NCBI GenBank assembly: GCA_947647735.1
Contig: CANSLJ010000007.1
Location: 62,001-126,000, forward strand
DNA from: an uncultured bacterium
Lineage (GTDB): Bacteria; Bacillota; Clostridia; Lachnospirales; Lachnospiraceae
Reading direction: 5' to 3'
DNA length: 64,000 nucleotides
Part shown: piece by piece, positions 17,330-26,285 of the stretch
How positions within the stretch are numbered: the first letter of the stretch is position 1
Layout of the letters: each line of letters starts with the position of its first letter
Translations under genes and position numbers: made by a program
Notes under the pieces: model-generated
Told to the model about the DNA's origin: nothing
Seen by the model: only the letters and a program-made list of their open reading frames with translations
Database searches by the model: none

Positions 17330-18814
17330 ATGGTAAGCCAGGCTTTACATAAGGCAAGAGAGTATGAAGAGATCTATGAAAAGAATATCGGGGAACAGGA
17401 GAGGCCGGATTTTCATCTGAGTCCGCGCGTCGGCTGGATGAACGATCCCAACGGATTCTCCTTCCATGATGGAAAATACCATCTTTTTTATCAGTATTAC
17501 CCCTATGATTCACATTGGGGGCCCATGCACTGGGGACACGCGGTGAGCGGGGACCTTCTGCACTGGGAATATCTTCCGGCTGCCATGGCTCCGGATGAAG
17601 CCTATGATAAAGACGGCTGCTTTTCGGGGAGCGCGGTTACGCTCCCCGACGGAAGGCAGCTGCTCATGTATACGGGCGTGGTCAGGGAGACACAGGAAGA
17701 CGGGCGTGTCAGCGAGGTGCAAAGACAGTGCGTTGCAGTGGGGGACGGTGTCAATTATGAGAAATATGCGGGAAATCCGGTGCTGACAGAAGCGGATCTG
17801 CCAAAGGGCAGCAGCAGGATCGATTTCAGGGATCCGAAGATATGGCGGGGAAATGACGGCGTATACTATGCCGTGGCAGGAAACCGGCCCGCCGACGGCA
17901 GCGGCCAGATCCTGCTGTTCGAGAGTGCCGACGGATTTCATTGGAAGTTTGATAAAGTGCTGTGTACCAACAGGTGCCGGTACGGGAGAATGTGGGAATG
18001 CCCGGATTTCTTTGCACTGGACGGGAAGCAGCTTTTGTTGGTGAGCCCGCAGGATATGCTGCCTCAGGGTTTTGAATATCACAACGGCAACGGAACTGTT
18101 TGTATCATCGGTTCCTACGATGAGGCAGAAAAGGATTTTGTGGAAGAGCACAATCAGGCGATCGATTACGGCATTGATTTTTATGCGCCGCAGACGCTGC
18201 TTGCGCCGGACGGCAGACGGATCATGATCGGGTGGCTGCAGAATTGGGACACCTGCAATCCGTCCACAGTTCAGACGCCGTGGTTTGGCCAGATGAGCCT
18301 GCCCCGGGAGCTTTCCGTAAAAAACGGGCGTCTTTACCAGAAGCCGGTGCGGGAACTGGAGGGCATGCGAAGGAACGAAGTGCGTTACAGGGATGTGACT
18401 TTTACGGATACGCTGCAGCTGAGCGGCATCGAGGGACGAAGGATAGATATGGAACTGGAGATCAGGCCGGTCGATGAGGGCAATGTATATCAGAAGTTTG
18501 CGCTCCGTTTTGCGCAGAACGCGAATTATCACACGGCAGTCAGCTTCCGGCCGCAGGAGTCCGTCCTCAAGATCGACCGTAAGTTTTCCGGCTCCAGAAG
18601 GGCGGTCATCCATCAACGCCGAAGTCTTGTAAGGCATCAGAACGGCAGGCTCCGGCTCCGGCTGATACTGGATCGTTTCAGCGCGGAACTGTTTGTGAAT
18701 GACGGGGAGCAGGTACTCTCCGCCGCGATCCACACGGAACAGGATGCGGCAGGGATTTCTTTTTTCACCAACGGACTGGTCAATATGGATGTGGTGAAAT
18801 ATGATCTGGCATAG
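17330..18814 (+). CDS. GH32 beta-fructofuranosidase (sucrose/fructan hydrolase)
   Basis: A 494-residue glycoside hydrolase family 32 enzyme with all three catalytic motifs: WMNDPNG (nucleophile D39), FRDP (transition-state stabiliser D168) and WECPDFF (acid/base E223), followed by the family's C-terminal beta-sandwich. There is no signal peptide, so it acts in the cytoplasm on imported sugar. It could cleave sucrose, kestose-like fructo-oligosaccharides or sucrose-6-phosphate; import by an ABC system rather than a PTS favours unphosphorylated substrates. It ends the operon and is followed by a terminator at 18831. Confidence 0.93.
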   Translation: MVSQALHKAREYEEIYEKNIGEQERPDFHLSPRVGWMNDPNGFSFHDGKYHLFYQYYPYDSHWGPMHWGHAVSGDLLHWEYLPAAMAPDEAYDKDGCFSGSAVTLPDGRQLLMYTGVVRETQEDGRVSEVQRQCVAVGDGVNYEKYAGNPVLTEADLPKGSSRIDFRDPKIWRGNDGVYYAVAGNRPADGSGQILLFESADGFHWKFDKVLCTNRCRYGRMWECPDFFALDGKQLLLVSPQDMLPQGFEYHNGNGTVCIIGSYDEAEKDFVEEHNQAIDYGIDFYAPQTLLAPDGRRIMIGWLQNWDTCNPSTVQTPWFGQMSLPRELSVKNGRLYQKPVRELEGMRRNEVRYRDVTFTDTLQLSGIEGRRIDMELEIRPVDEGNVYQKFALRFAQNANYHTAVSFRPQESVLKIDRKFSGSRRAVIHQRRSLVRHQNGRLRLRLILDRFSAELFVNDGEQVLSAAIHTEQDAAGISFFTNGLVNMDVVKYDLA

Positions 18815-18830
18815 GTACAAAATCAGTAAG

Positions 18831-18854
18831 AGCCCGGGGTATTCCGGGCTTTTG
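18831..18854 (+). terminator. terminator after GH32 gene
   Basis: AGCCCGG (18831-18837) and CCGGGCT (18844-18850) form a 7-base GC-rich stem with a 6-base loop and are followed by TTTTG. Confidence 0.85.
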
Positions 18855-18884
18855 TCAAATCCCCTGAAAAAAAGATTTATGTAT

Positions 18885-18913
18885 TTTACATTTCCGATAT
18901 TATGTGCTACAAT
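18885..18913 (+). promoter_or_regulatory. promoter of the CJM1_0395-type protein gene
   Basis: TTTACA (18885-18890), 17 bases, TACAAT (18908-18913). The ATTTTACATTT here (18883-18893) resembles the elements at the sugar locus but may be chance. Confidence 0.55.
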
Positions 18914-18967
18914 TCAAAATAATAAGATTTCTAAATATATCAGGCAGTGTTTTATCAGGAGTCGGGT

Positions 18968-19537
18968 ATGAATATCGGAAATATACAAAATCCATACGAA
19001 GCCGCATGGCAGAAGGTCTGGGGGCGCCCGAATGAGGAGGCGGTCCTTGTTATCGCGCCGTGGACGCCGGAGGCGGAAAAAGAGGCGGCGAAAAATATTC
19101 AGGGTGTTCCGGGCGTTGAGAAGACGAAAGAGATCCCGGGAGATATGGATTCCCACAGGAAGGTCGGCAGAAAATCTTCCCCGGAGGAGTGCCAGACCTG
19201 CAAGGAGCGGAAATATCAGGACGGTTCGGACGAGAATGTGTCCTTTAAGTCGGCGCAGCATATCTCTCCCTCCAGCGCAGGCGCAAGGGTGCGCGCCCAC
19301 GAGGGGGAGCATGTATCGAACGCCTACAATAAGGCGCAGGAGGACGGCGGTAAAGTTCTGCAGGCTTCCGTCAGCATCCGCACGGCGATCTGTCCGGAGT
19401 GCGGCAGGACTTATGTGTCCGGCGGCACCACCCACACAAAGATCAGTTATCCGAATGAGGACAATCCCTATCAGAAAGAGCGGAAGTTCCAGCAGGGCAT
19501 GGGACTTCGGGGCGAAAATATAGATCTGGCGGTATAG
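18968..19537 (+). CDS. putative metalloprotease, CJM1_0395/SprA-related family
   Basis: A 189-residue soluble protein. It matches the family labelled putative metalloprotease CJM1_0395: a CQTCKERKYQDGSDENVSFK zinc-ribbon-like start (Cys pair at about residues 72-75), the ARVRAHEGEHVSNA segment (about 110-123) with a zinc-peptidase-like HExEH arrangement, and a second Cys pair CPECG. The protease activity is predicted, not shown. ATG 18968 is preferred over GTG 18947 because GGAG lies in front. It has its own promoter between the sugar operon and yicC; no functional partner is clear. Confidence 0.75.
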   Translation: MNIGNIQNPYEAAWQKVWGRPNEEAVLVIAPWTPEAEKEAAKNIQGVPGVEKTKEIPGDMDSHRKVGRKSSPEECQTCKERKYQDGSDENVSFKSAQHISPSSAGARVRAHEGEHVSNAYNKAQEDGGKVLQASVSIRTAICPECGRTYVSGGTTHTKISYPNEDNPYQKERKFQQGMGLRGENIDLAV

Positions 19538-19627
19538 ACAGGCAGACATCCAGCAAACCGGGCATAAAGCGTGGCAGCGATGTGTCTGCGGATCCAGTTG
19601 AATGAACACAAAAGAAGGGTAGAGACC

Positions 19628-20506
19628 ATGATCAAAAGCATGACCGGCTTCGGCAGATGCGAGATAACGGGAAAGGACAGAAAGATGACGGTGGAGATGA
19701 AATCCGTCAATCACAGGTATCTGGACATTAATATCAAGATGCCGAAAAAGCTGAACTTTTTTGAGAGCGCCATCAGGACTGAGTTAAAAAACTATATTTC
19801 CAGAGGCAAGGTGGATGTTTTTATCACCTATGAGGACTACAGTGAGGAGAGCGGCAGTTTAAAATACAACAGGGCGCTGGCGAAGGAATATCTGACCTAT
19901 CTGCGCCAGATGTCGGAGGAGTTTGGGCTGGATGACGATATCCGGGTTTCCACCCTTTCCAGATTTCCGGAAGTGTTTGTGATGGAAGAGCAGGGGATCG
20001 ACGAGGAGGAACTCTGGAAGGATCTGCAGAGCGCTCTGCAGGGAGCGGCGGAGAATTTTGTGAAGACAAGGATCACGGAGGGTGAAAATCTTCTGAAGGA
20101 TCTGAACGCCAAGCTGGATACCATGCTGGAGCATGTGGATTTTATCACGGAGCGTTCCCCGAAGCTGATCCGGGAATACAAGGAAAAACTCCGGGAGAAG
20201 GTGAGGGAACTGCTGGAGGATGTACAGATCGACGAGAGCCGCCTGTCCATGGAAGTGACGATCTTTGCGGATAAGGTCTGTGTGGATGAGGAACTGGTAC
20301 GATTAAGGAGCCATGTGGAGGGCACAAAGAAAGCCCTTGTATCCGGCGGAAGCATCGGCAGGAAGCTGGACTTTATCGCCCAGGAGATGAACCGGGAGGC
20401 GAACACGATCCTCTCCAAGGCGAATGATTTGGAGATCTCCGACCGGGCGATCGAACTGAAAAATGAAATTGAAAAGGTGAGGGAACAGATTCAGAACATT
20501 GAGTAA
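19628..20506 (+). CDS. yicC: YicC/YloC-family endoribonuclease
   Basis: A 292-residue protein beginning MIKSMTGFGRCE, the diagnostic N-terminus of the YicC family, and ending with the conserved DLEISDRAIELKNEIEKVREQIQNIE segment. YicC proteins are stress-linked endoribonucleases implicated in small-RNA turnover. The start ATG 19628 is fixed by the family N-terminus. It overlaps the following remA start by 8 bases and heads the conserved yicC-remA-gmk-rpoZ order of Firmicutes. Confidence 0.95.
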   Translation: MIKSMTGFGRCEITGKDRKMTVEMKSVNHRYLDINIKMPKKLNFFESAIRTELKNYISRGKVDVFITYEDYSEESGSLKYNRALAKEYLTYLRQMSEEFGLDDDIRVSTLSRFPEVFVMEEQGIDEEELWKDLQSALQGAAENFVKTRITEGENLLKDLNAKLDTMLEHVDFITERSPKLIREYKEKLREKVRELLEDVQIDESRLSMEVTIFADKVCVDEELVRLRSHVEGTKKALVSGGSIGRKLDFIAQEMNREANTILSKANDLEISDRAIELKNEIEKVREQIQNIE

Positions 20507-20759
20507 ATTGATTCATATCGGATTTGGCAACATGATAAATGCGGAGAAGATCATTGCCATCGTGTGTCCGGATGCCGCGCCCATCAAACGGATGGTGCAG
20601 AGGGCGAAGGAGGCGGGGACGGCGATCGACGCGACGCAGGGGAGAAAGACAAAAGCGGTGTTGGTCATGGAAAACGGCAGTGTAGTCCTGTCGGGGCTGA
20701 CGCCGGAGACGCTTGCGGGGAGAGCGGGCGTGTTCTTTGAGATGACAGAAGAAAAGTGA
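20499..20759 (+). CDS. remA: RemA/DUF370 regulatory protein
   Basis: An 86-residue protein with the RemA signature KLIHIGFGNMINAEKIIAIV and PIKRMVQRAKEAGTAIDATQGRKTKAVLV. In Bacillus subtilis RemA is a ring-forming DNA-binding activator of biofilm matrix and osmoprotection genes. TTG at 20499 overlaps the end of yicC by 8 bases; this start fits the usual length. Location between yicC and gmk is the standard Firmicute order. Confidence 0.93.
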   Translation: MSKLIHIGFGNMINAEKIIAIVCPDAAPIKRMVQRAKEAGTAIDATQGRKTKAVLVMENGSVVLSGLTPETLAGRAGVFFEMTEEK

Positions 20760-20770
20760 CGGAGGGGTAT

Positions 20771-21406
20771 ATGGAGAAAAAGGGACTTCTGATCGTAGTT
20801 TCCGGTTTTGCAGGTTCCGGAAAAGGAACATTGATGAAGCGTCTTGTGGAGGACTATGAGGGATATGCCCTGTCTGTATCCATGACGACCAGAAAACCCA
20901 GGCCCGGCGAGGTGCACGGCAGAGAATACTTTTTTGTATCAAAAGAGGAATTTGAGCAGAAAATAGAAACAGGCGGGCTGATCGAATATGCCTCCTATGT
21001 GGAAAACTATTATGGAACGCCCAGAGACTATGTGGAAGAGCAGATGGCTGCCGGAAAAGATGTGATCCTTGAGATAGAGATCCAGGGCGCCCTGAAAGTG
21101 AAGGAGCGGTTTCCGGAGTCCGTTTTGATCTATGTGCTGCCGCCCAGTGTGAAGGAATTGTACAGGCGGCTCAAAAACCGCGGAACAGAGACAGAAGATG
21201 TGATCAGAAAACGAATGAGCCGGGCGGCGGAAGAGTCCGGTGTGATCGAAAGATATGATTACATTGTGATAAATGATGAGGTGGAGGGGAGCGTTAGAAG
21301 GCTCCATAACCTGATCGAAGCTGCCCACGATACGCCGGGCAGAAATGAGGAGTTTATCCGGAACATCAGAGATGATCTGGAGCAATTATGGAAAGGAGAA
21401 AATTAA
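20771..21406 (+). CDS. gmk: guanylate kinase
   Basis: A 211-residue P-loop kinase that phosphorylates GMP to GDP. The Walker A motif GFAGSGKGT is at residues 11-19; the GMP-binding segment (TTRKPRPGEVHGREYFFV) follows at about 41-58, and IEYASYVENYYGTP at about 75-88. ATG 20771 is used because of GGAGGGG ahead and because this gives the usual N-terminus. It lies 11 bases after remA and is directly followed by rpoZ without a gap. Confidence 0.95.
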   Translation: MEKKGLLIVVSGFAGSGKGTLMKRLVEDYEGYALSVSMTTRKPRPGEVHGREYFFVSKEEFEQKIETGGLIEYASYVENYYGTPRDYVEEQMAAGKDVILEIEIQGALKVKERFPESVLIYVLPPSVKELYRRLKNRGTETEDVIRKRMSRAAEESGVIERYDYIVINDEVEGSVRRLHNLIEAAHDTPGRNEEFIRNIRDDLEQLWKGEN

Positions 21407-21646
21407 ATGTTACATCCGTCTTATGCAGATTTGATGAAAGTAGTAAACAGCGAGGTGGAGCCGGGCGAAGCGCCCGTTGTCAACAGCAGGTACTCCATCG
21501 TGATGGCGACCGCAAAGAGGGCAAGGCAGATCATTGCGGGGGATGAGCCTTTGGTGGATAACCCGTCTGTAGAAAAACCCCTCTCCATTGCGGTCAGCGA
21601 GCTGGAACAGGGGAAGATCCATATTATCAATGACGAGGAAGAGTGA
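21407..21646 (+). CDS. rpoZ: RNA polymerase omega subunit
   Basis: A 79-residue omega subunit: MLHPSYADLMKVVN, then SRYSIVMATAKRARQI, the conserved segment that clasps the beta-prime C-terminus. It starts on the base after the gmk stop, behind AAAGGAGAA. It assists assembly of RNA polymerase. Confidence 0.93.
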   Translation: MLHPSYADLMKVVNSEVEPGEAPVVNSRYSIVMATAKRARQIIAGDEPLVDNPSVEKPLSIAVSELEQGKIHIINDEEE

Positions 21647-21653
21647 AGAAAAA

Positions 21654-21686
21654 GCGGAAGAACGGATGTTTTTCCGCGACTTTTTT
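21654..21686 (+). terminator. terminator or attenuator between rpoZ and rimO
   Basis: GCGGAA (21654-21659) pairs with TTCCGC (21672-21677), followed by GAC and TTTTTT (21681-21686). The short stem may reduce rather than end transcription into rimO. Confidence 0.55.
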
Positions 21687-21732
21687 GAACCGGATCTGTG
21701 ATGTACCAGATGGTACGGAAAAGAGAGGATAA

Positions 21733-23067
21733 ATGAAGATATTATTTACATCCCTGGGCTGTGACAAAAATCTGGTGGATACGGAAGTGATGCTGGGGGA
21801 ACTTGCGGAGGAAGGTTTTCTGTTCACGGATGAGGAGGCTGAGGCGGATATTGTGATCATCAATACCTGCTGTTTTATCCGGGACGCAAAGGAAGAGAGT
21901 ATAGAAACCATACTGGAGATGGCGGAGCTGAAGAAGGCCGGGCAGATCAGGGCGCTTGTGGTGACAGGCTGTCTCGCCCAGCGTTATCAGGAGGAGATCC
22001 GGAAGGAGATCCCGGAGGTGGATGCCATTTTAGGCATCGCGGACATTCACAGTATCGTGCAGGCGGTGAAGGAGGCTCTTGCGGGAGCGGCGAGGGATCA
22101 TATCGGGGAGAGCGCCGCGCCTGCTCATAAAACAGAGCGTATCGTCACGACAGGAGGGCATTACGCTTATCTGAAGATAGCGGAGGGCTGTGATAAACAC
22201 TGTACCTACTGTATCATCCCGAAGATCCGGGGAAATTATCGCAGTGTGCCCATGGAGGATCTGCTGGAGGAAGCCCGTTATCTGGCAGGGCAGGGAGTGC
22301 GAGAGTTGATCCTTGTGGCACAGGAGACAACCCTTTACGGCATGGATCTCTATGGAAAGAAGAAGCTGCCGGCTCTTTTGGAACAATTGTGCCGGATAGA
22401 GGAGCTGCGTTGGATCAGGCTTCTTTACTGTTACCCGGAGGAGCTGACGGAGGAACTGGTGGAAGTCATAAAACGGGAGCCGAAGATCTGTCATTATCTG
22501 GATATCCCGATCCAGCATGCCTCCGACGCCGTGTTAAAACGCATGGGAAGACGCACCACGGAGGAGGATCTTCGCAGGATCGTCGGTATGCTGCGTCGGG
22601 AGATACCGGATATCTGTCTGAGGACGACGCTGATCTCGGGATTTCCGGGGGAGACGGAGGAGGACTTTATCAAACTGTACAGGTTTGTGAACGAGATGGA
22701 ATTTGACAGGCTCGGCGTTTTCCCTTATTCCCTGGAGGAGGATACCCCGGCGGCACTGATGCCGGATCAGATCCCGGAGGAGGTCAAGGAAAAGCGCCGG
22801 GATGAACTGATGGAACTGCAGCAGGAGATCGCTTTTGAGAAGGCGGCGGAAAAGGAAGGCAGAGTGCTGGACGTCGTGGTGGAAGGCTATCTGCCCGAGG
22901 AGGGAGTCTATGTGGGGAGGACTTACATGGATGCGCCGAATGTGGATGGTTATCTGTTCTTTTCCGCGGAAAGGGATATCGATTCCGGCAGTTTTGTGAA
23001 AGTGGAAGTGACGGGCAGCAATGAGTATGACCTGACCGGCGTGGAAGTGATATCGGGAGAGGAATGA
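21733..23067 (+). CDS. rimO: ribosomal protein S12 (Asp) methylthiotransferase
   Basis: A 444-residue radical-SAM enzyme that adds a methylthio group to Asp of ribosomal protein S12. The N-terminal UPF0004 domain (FTSLGCDKNLVDTEVMLG) carries three cysteines for the auxiliary 4Fe-4S cluster; the radical-SAM triad CDKHCTYC begins at about residue 152; a TRAM domain closes the protein. Its SLGCDKNLVD start distinguishes RimO from the related MiaB. It lies in the conserved rpoZ-rimO-pgsA-cinA run. Confidence 0.95.
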   Translation: MKILFTSLGCDKNLVDTEVMLGELAEEGFLFTDEEAEADIVIINTCCFIRDAKEESIETILEMAELKKAGQIRALVVTGCLAQRYQEEIRKEIPEVDAILGIADIHSIVQAVKEALAGAARDHIGESAAPAHKTERIVTTGGHYAYLKIAEGCDKHCTYCIIPKIRGNYRSVPMEDLLEEARYLAGQGVRELILVAQETTLYGMDLYGKKKLPALLEQLCRIEELRWIRLLYCYPEELTEELVEVIKREPKICHYLDIPIQHASDAVLKRMGRRTTEEDLRRIVGMLRREIPDICLRTTLISGFPGETEEDFIKLYRFVNEMEFDRLGVFPYSLEEDTPAALMPDQIPEEVKEKRRDELMELQQEIAFEKAAEKEGRVLDVVVEGYLPEEGVYVGRTYMDAPNVDGYLFFSAERDIDSGSFVKVEVTGSNEYDLTGVEVISGEE

Positions 23068-23649
23068 GTGATTAGTATGAACTTACCTAATAAATTAACT
23101 GTGTTTCGGATGGTGCTGATATTGCCTTTTGTGGTCCTGCTGCTGGGCGGATATGAGGGCTGGGGCTGGTTTACGGCTCTGTTTGGCGCTGTCGGCCCCT
23201 ATACGGATTATATTGCGCTGGCGATCTTTGTGATCGCGAGCCTGACGGATCTTCTGGATGGAAAGATAGCGAGAAAATATAATCTGGTGACAAATTTCGG
23301 GAAGTTTATGGACCCGCTGGCGGATAAGCTTCTGGTCTGCTCGGCGATGATCTGCCTGACGGCGATGGGCAGGATCCCGGCGTGGATCGTGATCATCATC
23401 ATCAGCAGGGAATTTGTGATCAGCGGTTTCCGGCTGATCGCCTCGGACAACGGCAGGGTGATCGCCGCGAGCTACTGGGGGAAATTCAAGACGACCTTCC
23501 AGATGGTGATGGTGATATTGATGATCGCGGATATCCCGGCGCTGTCGCTGGTGACGTGGATCGTGATGTGGATCTCGCTGATCCTGACAGTGGTGTCATT
23601 AATAGATTATCTGGTGAAGAATAAAGAGGTTATGCAGGGGACGAAGTAG
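23068..23649 (+). CDS. pgsA: CDP-diacylglycerol-glycerol-3-phosphate 3-phosphatidyltransferase
   Basis: A 193-residue membrane enzyme that makes phosphatidylglycerophosphate. The CDP-alcohol phosphotransferase motif is seen as LTDLLDGKIARKY then GKFMDPLADKL at about residues 60-90. GTG 23068 has a well-placed AGAGG; the family more commonly begins at ATG 23077 (MNLPNKLT), so the start is uncertain by three residues. It begins on the base after the rimO stop. Confidence 0.92.
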   Translation: MISMNLPNKLTVFRMVLILPFVVLLLGGYEGWGWFTALFGAVGPYTDYIALAIFVIASLTDLLDGKIARKYNLVTNFGKFMDPLADKLLVCSAMICLTAMGRIPAWIVIIIISREFVISGFRLIASDNGRVIAASYWGKFKTTFQMVMVILMIADIPALSLVTWIVMWISLILTVVSLIDYLVKNKEVMQGTK

Positions 23650-23680
23650 AGTATCTGCGGAACTGGAATAGGAGTATAGT

Positions 23681-24943
23681 ATGATTGTAGAACTGATCAG
23701 TGTTGGAACGGAAATTTTGCTGGGAAATATCGTCAATACCAATGCGGCTTATCTGGCGGAACAGTGCGCGTCCCTGGGGCTTTCCTGCTACTATCAGACC
23801 GTGGTGGGAGATAATGTGGACAGGCTGACGGAAACCCTGCAGACGGCGCTGGAGAGATCGGATATCGTGATCCTGGGCGGAGGTCTGGGCCCCACGCAGG
23901 ACGATCTGACCAAGGAAGTGACGGCACGGGTGCTGGGGCTGAATCTGGTGAAGGACGCCCACACAGAGGAGCGTATCCGGGAGTATCTGGAAGCCAGAGG
24001 TTTTACCGTGACGGAAAACAACTGGAAGCAGGCGCTTGCACCGGAGGGTGCCATCATCGTAGACAATGAGAACGGCACGGCGCCGGGACTGATCATTGAA
24101 AAAGGTGACAAGCGGGTGATCCTGCTGCCGGGACCGCCCAATGAACTGCGCCCCATGTTTGAGAAGGATATCTATCCCTATTTGGATAAACTGCAGCCCG
24201 GCGTGATCTATTCCAAGACCGTAAAGGTGTGCGGTGTGGGGGAGAGCATCGCGGAGACCATGATTCAGGATCTGATCGAGAAACAGACGAATCCTACCAT
24301 CGCAACCTATGCAAAAACAGGGGAAGTACATCTACGGGTGACCGCGAAAGCGGAGGATGAGAAGGAAGCCAGAAAGCTTGTAAAGCCCATGGTGAAGGAG
24401 TTAAAAGGACGATTTGGCAACAGTATCTATACGACGGATACGGAAGTGACGCTGGAGAAAGCCATCGTGGATCTGCTGGAGGCGAACCATCTGACAGTGG
24501 CCACGGCGGAATCCTGTACCGGCGGGCTTCTCTCCGCAAGGATCATCAATGTGCCCGGGGCTTCCGAGGTGTTTAAAGCGGGGTATGTGAGTTACTCCAA
24601 CAAGACAAAGCGCAAGCTCTTCGGCGTGAAGAGAAGCTCGCTGGAAAAGCACGGTGCGGTGAGCAGCACTGTGGCAAAGGAAATGGCAAAGGGCGCCGCC
24701 ATGCTCAGCAAGGCGGATGTGACGGTTTCCGTGACGGGAATCGCGGGACCGGACGGCGGCAGCGCGGAAAAACCGGTGGGGCTTGTCTATATCGGCTGTC
24801 AGGTCCGCGGCGAGGTCGTGATCAAGGAGTACCATTTTAAGGGCAACAGAAACAAGATCAGGGAGGCATCGGTTTCGGCGGCGCTTTCTCTGATGCGGGA
24901 ATGTATTTTGCAGTATTGCAGTAATGTGATGTTTTCCAATTAA
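23681..24943 (+). CDS. cinA: CinA competence/damage-inducible protein
   Basis: A 420-residue two-domain protein. The N-terminal molybdopterin-binding-like domain (VELISVGTEILLGNIVNTNAAYLAEQCA, ILGGGLGPTQDDLTKE) is linked to a C-terminal NMN amidohydrolase (PncC-like) domain (TVATAESCTGGLLSARI, VTGIAGPDGGS). CinA recycles NMN and pyrophosphatase products and is co-regulated with recA in several Firmicutes. In many relatives recA follows directly; here about 7.4 kb intervene. Confidence 0.94.
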   Translation: MIVELISVGTEILLGNIVNTNAAYLAEQCASLGLSCYYQTVVGDNVDRLTETLQTALERSDIVILGGGLGPTQDDLTKEVTARVLGLNLVKDAHTEERIREYLEARGFTVTENNWKQALAPEGAIIVDNENGTAPGLIIEKGDKRVILLPGPPNELRPMFEKDIYPYLDKLQPGVIYSKTVKVCGVGESIAETMIQDLIEKQTNPTIATYAKTGEVHLRVTAKAEDEKEARKLVKPMVKELKGRFGNSIYTTDTEVTLEKAIVDLLEANHLTVATAESCTGGLLSARIINVPGASEVFKAGYVSYSNKTKRKLFGVKRSSLEKHGAVSSTVAKEMAKGAAMLSKADVTVSVTGIAGPDGGSAEKPVGLVYIGCQVRGEVVIKEYHFKGNRNKIREASVSAALSLMRECILQYCSNVMFSN

Positions 24944-25056
24944 AAACAGGGGCACTGGGAGCGGCAGCTCGGACTGCCGGGGCAGAGGGGAATCTCTGTG
25001 ACGATCCGTGTGGCGGGCTGCAAATGCGATGAGGAAATAACAGGAGAGGATGTATC

Positions 25057-26070
25057 ATGTATCCGGAGAAAGAAAATCAAAATAAAGGAAAATATATCGC
25101 CATAGGGATCATTGTCTCCCTTGTGTTTATCGGGTTGTTTGCAGGCTGTATCGCAGTGGTGATGCAGTTTGTGGAACTGAGCAATAATGGTAAGCTGGAT
25201 CAGTGGATCGAGGCAAATGCGGATGATGACAGCAGCGATATATCGGATTATGGCTATTATGATGAGGACGGCTATTTTCATTATTACGGCGAGAGCGAGT
25301 ATGATGATGACAGGTTCGGCTATTATGATGAGGATGGCAACTTTCATTATTTTGATGAAGATGAGGACTATGATCCGAGAGAGCGGTTCGACCGTCCCAC
25401 CCATGACGAGGATATCGAGGGCTATGCCACAGGGGAATATTTTTCCTTCCCGGCGGATAACAGGGTAGAAGGCCTTGCCTATTCCGTGGAACTGGAGGAG
25501 GACGAATACCACGACGGGTCTGCAACCAATATCTATTATACATATCCTGTGGTATCCGGCGATGTGCCGAATCTGGACTATATCAATGACACGATCTGTG
25601 CCGAGTGGGAGAGCCTTCTGGACTATTATGAGGAAGACTATAAAGATTATATGTACAGCGGAGACGGTATTTTAGCGCAGCTTGACGGCTGTGTCACCTA
25701 TATGTCGGAGGATATCCTGAGCGTTGTCTACCGGGAGACCGTTTATTACGGGGAGTATCTTGACTATCAGACGGATCTTTACCTTTACTGCCTGAATTTC
25801 GATATGAAAAACGGACAGCTCCTGGAAAATACCGGGATGCTGGATATCGATGAGGACTTTGCGGAGGAGTTCCGTGAGAGGAGCGTCCGGCAGAACGCGG
25901 ACAGCGTGCTGGATTATTACGATGATGAGGATGTGATGTATTATCTGGAGGATTCCTATTATCTGATCCTGTTTTATTGTCCTCAGGGGATGGAGATCGG
26001 GCTGAATCTGGATGAAGGATGGGTGACAGTGACTTATCCGGATTATGAAGAGTATTTGAAGAGTATGTAA
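25057..26070 (+). CDS. membrane-anchored acidic protein with DUF3298-like C-terminus
   Basis: A 337-residue protein with one N-terminal membrane helix (residues about 13-35), then a very acidic, Tyr-rich region with a repeated GYYDEDG-FHY unit (about 66-110) and a C-terminal region (about 150-337) resembling the DUF4163/DUF3298 domains of RsiV-like surface proteins. The topology predicts an extracellular domain. The function is unknown. A paralogous DUF3298-type lipoprotein lies at 48293-50251. ATG 25057 follows AGGAGAGG. Confidence 0.65.
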   Translation: MYPEKENQNKGKYIAIGIIVSLVFIGLFAGCIAVVMQFVELSNNGKLDQWIEANADDDSSDISDYGYYDEDGYFHYYGESEYDDDRFGYYDEDGNFHYFDEDEDYDPRERFDRPTHDEDIEGYATGEYFSFPADNRVEGLAYSVELEEDEYHDGSATNIYYTYPVVSGDVPNLDYINDTICAEWESLLDYYEEDYKDYMYSGDGILAQLDGCVTYMSEDILSVVYRETVYYGEYLDYQTDLYLYCLNFDMKNGQLLENTGMLDIDEDFAEEFRERSVRQNADSVLDYYDDEDVMYYLEDSYYLILFYCPQGMEIGLNLDEGWVTVTYPDYEEYLKSM

Positions 26071-26180
26071 TGTGGTTTATGATGATACCGTTACAGGGCT
26101 GATCGATAAATTTTTGAAAAGAGGAAAGGACGGTAAACGCATAAAAGCGATTTTACGGCATGAGATAATGATAAAATAAA

Positions 26181-26228
26181 AGAGGCTCCGTTGGAAAAGA
26201 TATCTTTGATCCGACAGAGCTTCTTTTT
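26181..26228. terminator. bidirectional terminator between convergent genes
   Basis: AGAGGCTCCGTTGG (26181-26194) pairs with CCGACAGAGCTTCT (26211-26224), with wobble pairs; TTTTTG follows on the plus strand and a T-rich tail on the minus strand. The remaining sequence from 26071 to 26180 holds no supported gene. Confidence 0.75.
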
Positions 26229-26285
26229 GTTTCGATAATAAATATGTATTCAGCTTTAAATGCCGTATTATGACAAAAATATGAT

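Noticed and set aside
17510-18820. 436-codon minus-strand open frame opposite the GH32 gene
   Set aside because: The GH32 catalytic motifs fix the plus strand as coding; the antisense frame is compositional.
26072-26179. short frame after the DUF3298-like gene (ends near 26179)
   Set aside because: No ribosome site, no recognisable family; possibly a gene remnant but not supportable.
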